A stretch of 64,000 nt of DNA, taken from contig NZ_CP115667.1 in assembly GCF_027921445.1 (NCBI RefSeq), forward strand, positions 1,645,190 through 1,709,189, read 5' to 3'. This document shows, piece by piece, positions 28,530 through 36,479 of the stretch (its first letter is position 1; every line of letters starts with the position of its first letter). Both the position numbers and the translations under genes were made by a program. The DNA is from Peptoniphilus equinus (GTDB lineage Bacteria > Bacillota > Clostridia > Tissierellales > Peptoniphilaceae). The notes beneath the pieces are model-generated. The model did no database searches, had not been told where the DNA came from, and worked only from the letters and a program-made list of their open reading frames with translations.

Positions 28530-30290
28530 TTATTTTCTATAGAGGTTATCGAAATCACGAGTTACACGTGGCAGCAGCATTTGGTGTACAGGGCAAATCT
28601 TTGAAGGATTTTGGTAAACTGCTTCAGTGAATGCAATCATGTAGTTACGAAGTGCATTCAAGTTAACCACTTCATCCACCATACCGGTTTTAGCACAGAA
28701 CAATGGACGAGATTTCGTGTTGTAATCTTCAATCAATTCATTCATCTTGTCAATGGTTGGTTGAAGATCTTTGCCTGCTTTCTTGTCTTTGGCAAGACGT
28801 CTGGAGTACATAGCAACAGCGGCCGTTTCACCGTTCATAACATTAATTTCTGTAGCCGCAGTACCGATAGAGAAGGCATTCGTGTCGTTGCCTTGCGGGC
28901 CGCCGAGGACATAATGAGCAGCTGCAGTCCCTTTACGCAGCGTAATTTCCATTTGTGGCAGGTCGGATTGTTGGATGGAGTAGATAAGGGATTGACCTAA
29001 ACCTAACAGTTCAGCCCGTTCCGCATCGTCCCCAACGTCGATACCTGAAGTATCTTGAATCCAAATGATAGGCAATTTATCACGTGCACAGAGGGTAACA
29101 AATTCGTTCATCTTGATCAGACCTTGACGATAGAGCTTACCGCCGATACCGATGGCCTTTTCCTTGTACTCAGGATAGTTCATCAAAAAGCCTTGTGCAT
29201 TGGCCACGATACCTACCGGAAGACCGGCGACCTTGGCAGTCCCGGTGATCATTTCAGGTCCGTAAGATTTCTTATATTCAGCGAACTCGGAACCGTCAAT
29301 CAGACGGGCGATAACTTCATACATATCATAAACTTTTTTAGGGTTCATCGGCACGAGTGAATAGAGCTCGTCAATAGCGTATTGTGGATTTTTAGGATCG
29401 TCCACACGGAAGAATTCAGGATCGTAAGCAGGCAACATACTCATATATTTCTTGATGCCTTCAAGAACGCCTTGTTCTTCAACATAGACTTCGCGGAAGA
29501 ATCCGGTTTCGGCAAAGTGCACACCAACGGATCCCGGTGGGGCTACTTTCTTTGCGTTAGTCGTCGCATCGGCGATTTGGTTAGCACTTTCTTCGTCGAT
29601 ATAGCCTTTTGGATTCATCCCGCCAAGGATACCTGCGCCACCGACAGCCATGTTCGCACCTTTATGGGCAATAAGAATCGTCGGAGAAATGGAGTGATAG
29701 CCGCCCCCTGCAGGGTTGGTACCATAGATGCCGACGATGACCGGAACGCCCAGTTGATTCAATTCGGCATTTCTGTAGAACGGTGTACCGCCCCCGCGAC
29801 GGTTCGGATACACTTCTTCTTGTACGTCCAATTTAACACCGGAGCAGTTGAGTACATAAACCAACGGAATACCGAGGCGTTTTGCCGTGTCGGAACCGCG
29901 AAGCAAATTCTCAGCTTGATTTGGAACCCATGCACCTGCAAGCTTCTTGTTGTCGGATGCAATGATCACAGCCCATTTACCGTCAATGCGGCCAAGACCT
30001 TTGACGATACCGGTAGATCCGGTGTCGTTGTCATCAGGATCGTAGAGAGAATTGAGCGGACACCAGGTGCCGTCATCGACCAGCTCTGCAATCCGTTGCA
30101 AAGCAGTCCATTCGCCGCGTTCGTTTACTTTATCATCCGGTTTACCGGTTTTTAATTTTGTTTCAATAGCCTCTTGGATTTGAACTTCAACTTCTCTGAC
30201 AGCGTCAACGTTCACTTGGTCGTTAGCCTTGAGGGGCTTACCGACAACAGGCATATTGAGAAAATAAGAATTCATAGAGTAGTTGCTCAT
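28530..30290 (-). CDS. gcdA: glutaconyl-CoA decarboxylase alpha subunit (carboxyltransferase)
   Basis: About 586 residues, close to the length known for this subunit in Acidaminococcus. It is an acyl-CoA carboxyltransferase with two crotonase-fold halves (AGAWVPNQAENLLRGSDTAKRLGIPLVYVLNCSG; later GFLMNYPEYKEKAIGIGGKLYRQG). It moves CO2 from glutaconyl-CoA to biotin on GcdC, producing crotonyl-CoA. I chose the ATG at 30290 with GAGGTTAAC upstream; the longer frame to 30371 is not supported. It overlaps no gene and is last in the gcd/gct unit. A 257-residue plus-strand frame opposite it is a shadow. Confidence 0.96.
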   Translation of the reverse strand: MSNYSMNSYFLNMPVVGKPLKANDQVNVDAVREVEVQIQEAIETKLKTGKPDDKVNERGEWTALQRIAELVDDGTWCPLNSLYDPDDNDTGSTGIVKGLGRIDGKWAVIIASDNKKLAGAWVPNQAENLLRGSDTAKRLGIPLVYVLNCSGVKLDVQEEVYPNRRGGGTPFYRNAELNQLGVPVIVGIYGTNPAGGGYHSISPTILIAHKGANMAVGGAGILGGMNPKGYIDEESANQIADATTNAKKVAPPGSVGVHFAETGFFREVYVEEQGVLEGIKKYMSMLPAYDPEFFRVDDPKNPQYAIDELYSLVPMNPKKVYDMYEVIARLIDGSEFAEYKKSYGPEMITGTAKVAGLPVGIVANAQGFLMNYPEYKEKAIGIGGKLYRQGLIKMNEFVTLCARDKLPIIWIQDTSGIDVGDDAERAELLGLGQSLIYSIQQSDLPQMEITLRKGTAAAHYVLGGPQGNDTNAFSIGTAATEINVMNGETAAVAMYSRRLAKDKKAGKDLQPTIDKMNELIEDYNTKSRPLFCAKTGMVDEVVNLNALRNYMIAFTEAVYQNPSKICPVHQMLLPRVTRDFDNLYRK

Positions 30291-30303
30291 GTTAACCTCA
30301 CAA

Positions 30304-31098
30304 TCATTCAGTTGGGACTTTAATGAAGGCTTGACCAGGGTCAATCTCTTCACGGATGAGACGGATGACATCTTCTTCAGGTGCTTCCAGTTCTACAGCA
30401 CGGGATACATCAATATCAAAGCCGGTGTTTTCAAGGACGTCTTCAGGGCTGGAAGAAGGATAGTAACCTGCCAGATACATTCTCTTTGTATCGTCGTCAA
30501 ACTTCAAAATACCTTTGTCTGTAACAACCATTTTAGGACCTACATTGCCAGGGATACCTGCGCGTTCACGTCCGCCGGGGCCGTCCATCCAGCCGGGAGA
30601 AGTGACATAGTCAACTTTTTCAATAAAACGACGTTTTTCGTGTTGCATCATGATAACTGTATTGACATAGGTTGCAATCCCGTTGGCACCGCCTGAACCG
30701 GTAAAGCGTGTGGTTGGGTGATTGTAATCGCCGATAACGGTAGAGTTCACGTTACCGAACGGATCGATTTGAGCGCCGCCGATAAATGCGATCATGCGTT
30801 GACGATCGAAAAGCCATTCATTATATTCAAAGCCTACAAAGCGAACATTAGTCCATTGTACAGCACATTGTGCACCGAGACGGTTGTCGCCGACAGAACG
30901 TGGTACTTCGATCGGAGAGCAGTCCATCAGACCGGATTCCACAATAAGATTACAGTTCGGAGCGTATTTTTGTTTTGCTACAGCTGCACCAATTAAAGGA
31001 AGACCGGTACCGACGATGACAATTTGACCATCTTCGATCTGTCTTGCAATGGTGACAGCTTGCATTTCTTTGTTGGTATAGTTATCGTAACGTGCCAT
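30304..31098 (-). CDS. gctB: glutaconate CoA-transferase subunit B
   Basis: A 264-residue class I CoA-transferase beta subunit. The catalytic Glu lies at residue 54 in LIVESGLMDC, the same number as the active-site Glu54 established for the Acidaminococcus fermentans enzyme. With GctA it moves CoA from acetyl-CoA or glutaconyl-CoA to (R)-2-hydroxyglutarate. Its ATG overlaps the gctA stop by one base, so the subunits are translationally coupled. Confidence 0.97.
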   Translation of the reverse strand: MARYDNYTNKEMQAVTIARQIEDGQIVIVGTGLPLIGAAVAKQKYAPNCNLIVESGLMDCSPIEVPRSVGDNRLGAQCAVQWTNVRFVGFEYNEWLFDRQRMIAFIGGAQIDPFGNVNSTVIGDYNHPTTRFTGSGGANGIATYVNTVIMMQHEKRRFIEKVDYVTSPGWMDGPGGRERAGIPGNVGPKMVVTDKGILKFDDDTKRMYLAGYYPSSSPEDVLENTGFDIDVSRAVELEAPEEDVIRLIREEIDPGQAFIKVPTE

Positions 31099-32072
31099 TA
31101 TTTTGCCTCCTTATCATCTTTCTTAAGGACATCTGTGGCATAGCCGTAGCCGGGAACAACTTTGAGATTCAACAGACGGCTTGCACCGAGCTTGTTTAAG
31201 TAGGCGTTATGATCTTCCATATCATAAACCCACTCGGTCATAAAGCCTTTGAAGTCGTCGTCGCCTTTAGATACTACGTTGTAGTATTTGAAAAAGTCCG
31301 GATCGTAATCATAGAAGTCGTAGCATTGTGCAGGGTGCGCGCCGAACGGTGCGTGTACAATGGCGTCAACACAGAATCCCGGAATAGAATTTTTGGTCGG
31401 TTCTCTGCGAATATATTCATTACTTACGATTTCTTCTACAGTGACAATAGTATGTTTTGCAGCAATGGCAATGTCGATGTCGTGGAATTCAGGTCCGACA
31501 ATACGCACGGTGCCGTCCGGAGATGCCATTTGCGCATGGATGACCGCAGTATCAATCTTTGGTACCGGTGCGACCAGAACTTTTTCACCCGGAGCAAACG
31601 GATTTTCTACTACTTCATATTTCTTATTAGGAAGTTTGTCATGTTTTGCACGTTCTTCTTCGGAAATACCCCATTTTTCAGCGACGTCGCTGCCCAGCAT
31701 CAACTTGACAGGCAAATATGACAACCCGAGGGACGCTGCGTGCAGACGCATCATCTCAACGTCTTGGGAATAATCTTCAAAAAGGATGTCGCCGTGTTCG
31801 ATGGCTTTTCTGAAGCGACGGGATACGTTAGTATAACCGGAGTTTGCAGTATAGCAGTTGATGTAAGCAGTAACGCGGCCTTCACCGATCATCATGTCCC
31901 AGTCGCCACCGGCAGGACCGGCTTCAACAATGAAATCCTTTTGACCTTGACGCAGGATCTCATATACAGCAGCATACGGTTTTCTATTGGTTGTGAAACC
32001 ACCGAAGCTGATGACATCGCCATCGTGGACAAATTTGCTGATGGCGTCTTTCATGTTCATTATTTTACTCAT
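31098..32072 (-). CDS. gctA: glutaconate CoA-transferase subunit A
   Basis: A 324-residue CoA-transferase alpha subunit starting SKIMNMKDAISKFVHDGDVISFGGFTTNRKPYAAVYEI. The fold and length match GctA of glutamate fermenters. It forms an (AB)4-type complex with GctB. AGGAGGAAAC precedes the start. It follows gcdB by 54 bp, where a CATGAGG/CCTCATG hairpin without a T tract sits at about 32098-32122 and could tune messenger stability. Confidence 0.97.
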   Translation of the reverse strand: MSKIMNMKDAISKFVHDGDVISFGGFTTNRKPYAAVYEILRQGQKDFIVEAGPAGGDWDMMIGEGRVTAYINCYTANSGYTNVSRRFRKAIEHGDILFEDYSQDVEMMRLHAASLGLSYLPVKLMLGSDVAEKWGISEEERAKHDKLPNKKYEVVENPFAPGEKVLVAPVPKIDTAVIHAQMASPDGTVRIVGPEFHDIDIAIAAKHTIVTVEEIVSNEYIRREPTKNSIPGFCVDAIVHAPFGAHPAQCYDFYDYDPDFFKYYNVVSKGDDDFKGFMTEWVYDMEDHNAYLNKLGASRLLNLKVVPGYGYATDVLKKDDKEAK

Positions 32073-32126
32073 GTGTTTCCTCCTTTTTTACACATAACAT
32101 GAGGACCTCATCGGCCCTCATGCGTT

Positions 32127-33263
32127 TTAACCAAATACTAATAAGAATAATCCCGCTGCAACTGCAGAGCCTATAACCCCTGCAACGTTAGGACCCATTG
32201 CATGCATGAGTAAGAAGTTGGTAGGATTATATTTTCTACCTTCAACTTGTGATACTCGTGCAGCCATTGGTACTGCAGATACCCCTGCAGAACCGATAAG
32301 CGGATTGATCTTGCCGCCGGTGACGTAGTAGAGAACCTTACCAAGAAGAACCCCACCCATTGTCGCACAGGCAAATGCTGTAAGACCAAGTGCAATGATT
32401 TGAATGGTTTGAATATTTAAGAATGAATCGCCATTGGCTGTTGCGCCGACGGTGACACCCAGCATAATGGTAACAATGTTCATCAATGCATTTTGAGCGG
32501 TATCGGAAAGACGTGCCGTGACGCCAGATTCTTTAAAGAGGTTACCCAACATCAACAGACCTAAGAGCGGTGCTACTGACGGGAGTAACAGTGCCGTGAA
32601 GAGGACGACGACAACAGGGAAGACGACCTTTTCGGCTTTGGATACTTTGCGAAGTGCCACCATTTTAGTTTCACGTTCTTTTTTGGTGGTAAGCGCCTTC
32701 ATAATTGGCGGCTGAATAATAGGAATCAACGCCATGTAGGAATAAGCCGCAACGGCAATCGGCGCCAAAAGATGCGGTGCCAATTGGGAGGTGGTAAAGA
32801 TTGCCGTTGGACCGTCAGCACCGCCGATGATCCCAATGGATGCTGCTTCTTGCGGAGTAAATCCAAGGGCGATAGCGATGGTAAAGGCAATGTAAATACC
32901 GAACTGAGCCGCTGCGCCGAGCAGCAGAGAAATAGGATTTGCGATCAGTGGCGAGAAGTCCGTCATGGCTCCAACGCCCATAAAGATCAGGCAAGGGAAG
33001 AGGTTGGACTTAACGCCGCCGTAGATGATTCTAAGAACCCCGGAATTGTACCACACATCCGCTTCATCCATCAGTCCTGCCAACGGTAAGTTGGCAAGCA
33101 TCATGCCGAAAGCGATAGGAAGCAAGAGGAGCGGTTCAAACTCCTTTTTAATCGCAAGATATAAAAGGATAAAGGATATTAGAAACATTACACCGTTTTG
33201 CCAAGTCAAGCCTGCAAAGCCGGACTCGCTCAAGATGCCTGAAACTATCGAAAAGAAATTCAA
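32127..33263 (-). CDS. gcdB: glutaconyl-CoA decarboxylase beta subunit (Na+ pump)
   Basis: A 378-residue membrane protein with about ten helices, of the oxaloacetate/methylmalonyl/glutaconyl decarboxylase beta family. The segments [20 protein letters not shown] and [19 protein letters not shown] carry the conserved Asp and Ser associated with Na+ and biotin handling. It decarboxylates carboxybiotin and exports Na+. It lies 41 bp after gcdC in the gcdDCB-gctAB-gcdA transcript. Confidence 0.97.
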   Translation of the reverse strand: MNFFSIVSGILSESGFAGLTWQNGVMFLISFILLYLAIKKEFEPLLLLPIAFGMMLANLPLAGLMDEADVWYNSGVLRIIYGGVKSNLFPCLIFMGVGAMTDFSPLIANPISLLLGAAAQFGIYIAFTIAIALGFTPQEAASIGIIGGADGPTAIFTTSQLAPHLLAPIAVAAYSYMALIPIIQPPIMKALTTKKERETKMVALRKVSKAEKVVFPVVVVLFTALLLPSVAPLLGLLMLGNLFKESGVTARLSDTAQNALMNIVTIMLGVTVGATANGDSFLNIQTIQIIALGLTAFACATMGGVLLGKVLYYVTGGKINPLIGSAGVSAVPMAARVSQVEGRKYNPTNFLLMHAMGPNVAGVIGSAVAAGLFLLVFG

Positions 33264-33304
33264 TGTGTTATCTCCTGTTTTTTTAGATTAAGCTGCAGGC
33301 CGCT

Positions 33305-33763
33305 TTACTTAATTTCAGCTAAAACTTGGTCGGTATCAACAGTGTCCCCTTGTTTTACATTCAGGCTTACCGTACCGTCTGCAGGTGCTACGATTTCATT
33401 TTCCATCTTCATCGCTTCAAGAATGAGGATGACATCTCCGGCAGATACAGTGTCGCCATCTTTAACGTTGACGCGAAGAATAGTGCCGGGCATTGGAGAT
33501 TCTACAGCTTCACCGTTACCGCTTGGTGCTTTGGCAGGTGCCGGAGCTGGTTGTGGCGCTGCTTGAGGTGCTGGAGCCGGTTGTGGCGTTGGTGCAGGTT
33601 GTGGTGCCACATATTGAGGAGCTGGTTGCGGTGCAACATATTGAGGTGCTGCCGGTGCTTGAGGCGCACCAAAATCTGCCATAGACATTGGGCGAGATGA
33701 TCCGCCGGCACGTTCTACTTCTACTTCATATACTCTTCCGTCTACTTTTACTTGATATTTCAT
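33305..33763 (-). CDS. gcdC: glutaconyl-CoA decarboxylase gamma subunit (biotin carrier)
   Basis: A 152-residue biotin carrier protein. A short N-terminal beta region (residues 1-20) is followed by a flexible linker of Pro/Ala/Gln repeats with two copies of QYVAPQPAP (about 35-88) and a lipoyl/biotinyl domain with the biotinylation site EAMKMEN near residue 116-122. It shuttles carboxybiotin between GcdA and GcdB. It follows gcdD by 14 bp and has AAGGAGGC before the ATG. Confidence 0.96.
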   Translation of the reverse strand: MKYQVKVDGRVYEVEVERAGGSSRPMSMADFGAPQAPAAPQYVAPQPAPQYVAPQPAPTPQPAPAPQAAPQPAPAPAKAPSGNGEAVESPMPGTILRVNVKDGDTVSAGDVILILEAMKMENEIVAPADGTVSLNVKQGDTVDTDQVLAEIK

Positions 33764-33777
33764 TTTAATAAGCCTCC

Positions 33778-34143
33778 TTAAAATTTTTCTGTAATGGATA
33801 CAATTTGAAATGCATCTAAAGGTTGTCTAAATTCTCTTGATACAGCGCCGATAAGTGCCGCCAAAACCTCAGGGTCCATGGACTCCTCTTCGGCTATCGC
33901 TGCAAAAATCGCCGCACGAATACGTGCCTCTTCCTCCGCATCATTCGCTTTGGTTTCGGCTTTGGTGTCTTTTACCGGGCGCTGTTCATTTTTTTTTTGC
34001 GACCCGCCGCTAGAAATGCTAGCTACAATCGTTGAGATCAGTTTAACAAATAAAGCAATTGATATCAGTGCTAAGAAGACTATGGACAAGCCTGTAAATG
34101 AAAATATCACCGCTTGGCCGATAGACATACCACCTTCCCACAT
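33778..34143 (-). CDS. gcdD: glutaconyl-CoA decarboxylase delta subunit (membrane anchor)
   Basis: About 121 residues, OadG/GcdD-like. One N-terminal membrane helix (about 10-35, AVIFSFTGLSIVFLALISIALFVKLIS) is followed by a charged cytosolic region and a helical end (DPEVLAALIGAVSREFR). It tethers GcdA to the membrane complex. I chose the ATG at 34143 because TTAGGAGGTGTAAGT lies directly before it; the longer frame to 34221 starts upstream of the promoter's -10. It is the first gene of the six-gene unit. Confidence 0.93.
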   Translation of the reverse strand: MWEGGMSIGQAVIFSFTGLSIVFLALISIALFVKLISTIVASISSGGSQKKNEQRPVKDTKAETKANDAEEEARIRAAIFAAIAEEESMDPEVLAALIGAVSREFRQPLDAFQIVSITEKF

Positions 34144-34158
34144 ACTTACACCTCCTAA

Positions 34159-34173
34159 TTCCATTATATGGAA
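34159..34173 (-). promoter_or_regulatory. short palindrome downstream of the gcdD promoter
   Basis: TTCCAT-ATA-ATGGAA on the minus strand is a perfect 15-bp inverted repeat about 20 bp after the -10 and just before the gcdD ribosome binding site. It is a candidate operator of unknown regulator. Confidence 0.4.
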
Positions 34174-34192
34174 CATGTCCCATCTTTGTTTC

Positions 34193-34221
34193 ATTATAAC
34201 AAATAACATGCCCTTATACAA
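34193..34221 (-). promoter_or_regulatory. promoter of gcdDCB-gctAB-gcdA
   Basis: On the minus strand, TTGTAT (34216-34221), 17 bp, TATAAT (34193-34198). The sequence TTGTT...AACAA spans the -10 and resembles, imperfectly, a Rex half-site pair. Confidence 0.8.
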
Positions 34222-34331
34222 CCAAGGAAAGTGTTTAAATTGGGTTTTCTAAAAACCTTATCCCGATAGTCTTTTTATATAAACCACTCACTTTGATCGG
34301 CAATTTTTCTCGGCGACCAAAGTTGATTGTA

Positions 34332-34360
34332 TTGAGAAAATTCCCATTCTTCGGTATGAT
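34332..34360 (+). promoter_or_regulatory. promoter of the stalk-domain gene at 34406
   Basis: TTGAGA (34332-34337), 17 bp, TATGAT (34355-34360), about 45 bp upstream of the start codon. Confidence 0.75.
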
Positions 34361-34405
34361 AACTTCTATAAGAAGCAATTCCTGCTATAAAGAAAGGATG
34401 ATATT

Positions 34406-35320
34406 TTGAAAAAACTACTGGTAAGCGCACTCCTGGTTTTGGCTTTGGGATCTCGTGTCCACGCCGCCGACGTACAGGTTTCAAAACAGGCGGTTCACCT
34501 TGACGGCAGCCCTGTACGAATCAGCGGCTACAATATTGACGGTGAAAACTATTTCAAACTTCGTGACGTGGCGGCGGTCCTAAAAGACACGTCCGTGCAC
34601 TTTAATGTGACCTTTGACAGCAACGCCAACCTGATTTTTATTGACACAGAAACAAGCTATACCCCAAGTGGACAAGATGCTTCCGATTCGCTTCATGATC
34701 CGGACTCTATCGTACCGTCCTCCCAGCTTGCTGTGGTTAACGGAGAAAAAACCAAGTACACCGGCTATCTCATCGACGGCAACAACTTCTTCCGTTTGAG
34801 AGACTTAGGCCGTACTTTAGGTTTCTGGGTAAGCTATGACGAGGCGAGTGATACCGTCCTGTTAAAAGATGAAGCGCTACCTAAAAAACCTATCATCACC
34901 AAAACCGATGTCACGATTATCAATCTCGAATCTGCCTTACACCAAAACACCAAAACATTTTCCATAGGCGATGGGACAACCTTCGACTTCTATGATTTTA
35001 TTCAGGACAGTTCCATCATCGGCGTCTTAAATGACGGCAATCAACTGGTTGTTGATGCCTATTTGAAAGACGGAGCAATGATCGTCTCACCGCTTCACAT
35101 TAAATATCGAGGCAACCTGTCTGTCACACCCAAACTTAAAGTATCTCAGTCCGGCAACGATACGGTGATGACTTTCCCGTCAACTGCATTAGATGATGCA
35201 ACTTTGGGTATAGATAGTACCCAACCTTTCACGCTCACCTTAGGTGTAATGGAAGGGGATACGTTTAAAGCACTTAGCGTTATCGACGTGACGGCGCCTA
35301 ATACGGAAGCAGCGCGTTAA
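34406..35320 (+). CDS. exported stalk-domain protein (copper amine oxidase N-domain-like; TTG start)
   Basis: A 304-residue protein with a signal peptide (KKLLVSALLVLALGSRVHAA, cleavage near residue 20). Two copies of a short beta-rich module follow at about 24-77 and 106-152 (GYNIDGENYFKLRDVAAVL and GYLIDGNNFFRLRDLGRTLGF), related to the copper-amine-oxidase-N/stalk family of cell-envelope proteins. The C-terminal half is unassigned. The start is TTG with AAAGGATGATATT upstream. It sits alone after a good promoter. An extracellular or surface role is likely; no enzyme motif is visible. Confidence 0.8.
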   Translation: MKKLLVSALLVLALGSRVHAADVQVSKQAVHLDGSPVRISGYNIDGENYFKLRDVAAVLKDTSVHFNVTFDSNANLIFIDTETSYTPSGQDASDSLHDPDSIVPSSQLAVVNGEKTKYTGYLIDGNNFFRLRDLGRTLGFWVSYDEASDTVLLKDEALPKKPIITKTDVTIINLESALHQNTKTFSIGDGTTFDFYDFIQDSSIIGVLNDGNQLVVDAYLKDGAMIVSPLHIKYRGNLSVTPKLKVSQSGNDTVMTFPSTALDDATLGIDSTQPFTLTLGVMEGDTFKALSVIDVTAPNTEAAR

Positions 35321-35348
35321 ATGCGATAACGACAAATAAGGAGGATTT

Positions 35349-35552
35349 ATGAAAGTAACTAAAGATACCATTATCGGCGATCTCTTGAGAGAACGCCCTC
35401 AGGCAGTAGGCACGTTGATGAGCTATGGCATGGGTTGTGTGATGTGTCCGGCATCTCAAATGGAATCCATTCAGGAAGCAGCTATGGTTCATGGCTTGGA
35501 TGCCGACGGTTTAATCGAAGCCTTAAACCAACAGGATGCGGAAACTAACTAA
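35349..35552 (+). CDS. DUF1858 domain protein
   Basis: A 67-residue single-domain protein. The DUF1858 features are DTIIGDLLRERPQAVGTLMSYGMGCVMCP, with the CxxC pair in GCVMC, and HGLDADGLIEALN. The domain is found alone or fused to hybrid-cluster and related redox proteins; its role is not established. The start follows AAGGAGGATTT. It lies 28 bp after the stalk-domain gene and may be co-transcribed. Confidence 0.88.
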   Translation: MKVTKDTIIGDLLRERPQAVGTLMSYGMGCVMCPASQMESIQEAAMVHGLDADGLIEALNQQDAETN

Positions 35553-35567
35553 ATAACCTGTCACATG

Positions 35568-35600
35568 AAAAGAGGACAGCTTTATAAGCTGTCCTCTTTT
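35568..35600. terminator. bidirectional terminator between DUF1858 and EFR1 genes
   Basis: A perfect 15-bp stem AAAAGAGGACAGCTT / AAGCTGTCCTCTTTT with a 3-nt loop and T runs on both strands. The EFR1 stop codon lies inside it. Confidence 0.93.
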
Positions 35601-36388
35601 TGTATGTCACTACCGGCGTTTGAGCTCATCACTGTGGGTAAAAGTTTACGATACTGCCGTCTCACCGGTTTATGCAACATGACGGTGCAGGCTTTCGCCG
35701 GACACAGATTCACACAGCGAAAACACAACGTGCAGCGGTGGTGTGATGTGACACCCTCTGCTTCCATGCTTAGATTCTTCGCCGGACAGTGCTTGACACA
35801 AAGGCCGCAGCGAATACAATCCTCGCTCACCAAAAAAGCGTCGACGTGTTTAGCGTCATACTGCGCGTCCGGTATCGGCCGCTGTACCCGTCCCAAAGCC
35901 GATCCAAGCACACCCCAACCTTTTAGAAACTTCTGTCCCTTTTGGATCCGATCTGCAATCGTCTTGAGTTTACGCGCAGCAAGACGCAGCTTGCGGTGAT
36001 ACTCGCTATCTTTGATCGTCACCATAGGTATATTCGGGATATTGTTCGGCATATTGATATGATCGGCATAACGCACATCCACGTTACAGTCCGCCACCAA
36101 GTGATAAAAAGCTTTAGCTCCGTCTCCAGAGTACATCATTTGAGTACAGAGGATGATGAGTTTTTTATTTCGAAAGCCATTGCGATGAGCTGTGACAAAA
36201 TCGCGCATTATCTTCGGTACGCGGGAGGCATAGACGGGATAGCTCACAAGAATGGTATCGGTTTGTACCATCAGCGCATCAAAATCCATCGCCGCTTCAA
36301 TGCTGTACGCCACACCCCCGAGGTGATCTGCCATGGTCTCTGCTACAAATTTGGAATTGCCCGTTCCGGAAAAATAAAGTGCTATCAT
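35582..36388 (-). CDS. EFR1-type flavodoxin-ferredoxin fusion protein
   Basis: A 268-residue protein with an N-terminal flavodoxin-like domain (YFSGTGNSKFVAETMA; VSYPVYASRVPKIMRDFV) and a C-terminal domain with two [4Fe-4S] sites (CIRCGLCVKHCPAKNL at about 191-206 and CTLCFRCVNLCPAKAC at about 217-232). EFR1-family proteins are cytosolic electron carriers common in gut and oral anaerobes; the partner enzyme is unknown. A mostly basic C-terminal tail follows. The start is preceded by AAAGGATCTT. It is monocistronic. Confidence 0.9.
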   Translation of the reverse strand: MIALYFSGTGNSKFVAETMADHLGGVAYSIEAAMDFDALMVQTDTILVSYPVYASRVPKIMRDFVTAHRNGFRNKKLIILCTQMMYSGDGAKAFYHLVADCNVDVRYADHINMPNNIPNIPMVTIKDSEYHRKLRLAARKLKTIADRIQKGQKFLKGWGVLGSALGRVQRPIPDAQYDAKHVDAFLVSEDCIRCGLCVKHCPAKNLSMEAEGVTSHHRCTLCFRCVNLCPAKACTVMLHKPVRRQYRKLLPTVMSSNAGSDIQKEDSL

Positions 36389-36424
36389 AAGATCCTTTCT
36401 CTGTTATCGGTGTTTACCTTGTAA

Positions 36425-36456
36425 AAAAGGAGAAGCCCCGAAAGACTTCTCCTTTT
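36425..36456 (-). terminator. terminator of the stalk-domain lipoprotein gene
   Basis: An 11-bp stem AAAAGGAGAAG / CTTCTCCTTTT with a 10-nt loop and a T run on the minus strand. Confidence 0.85.
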
Positions 36457-36479
36457 CCTAATGTGTCTTTTAAAGTGTT

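Noticed and set aside
29382..30155. A 257-codon plus-strand frame
   Set aside because: Fully antisense to gcdA; no ribosome binding site and no protein-family pattern.
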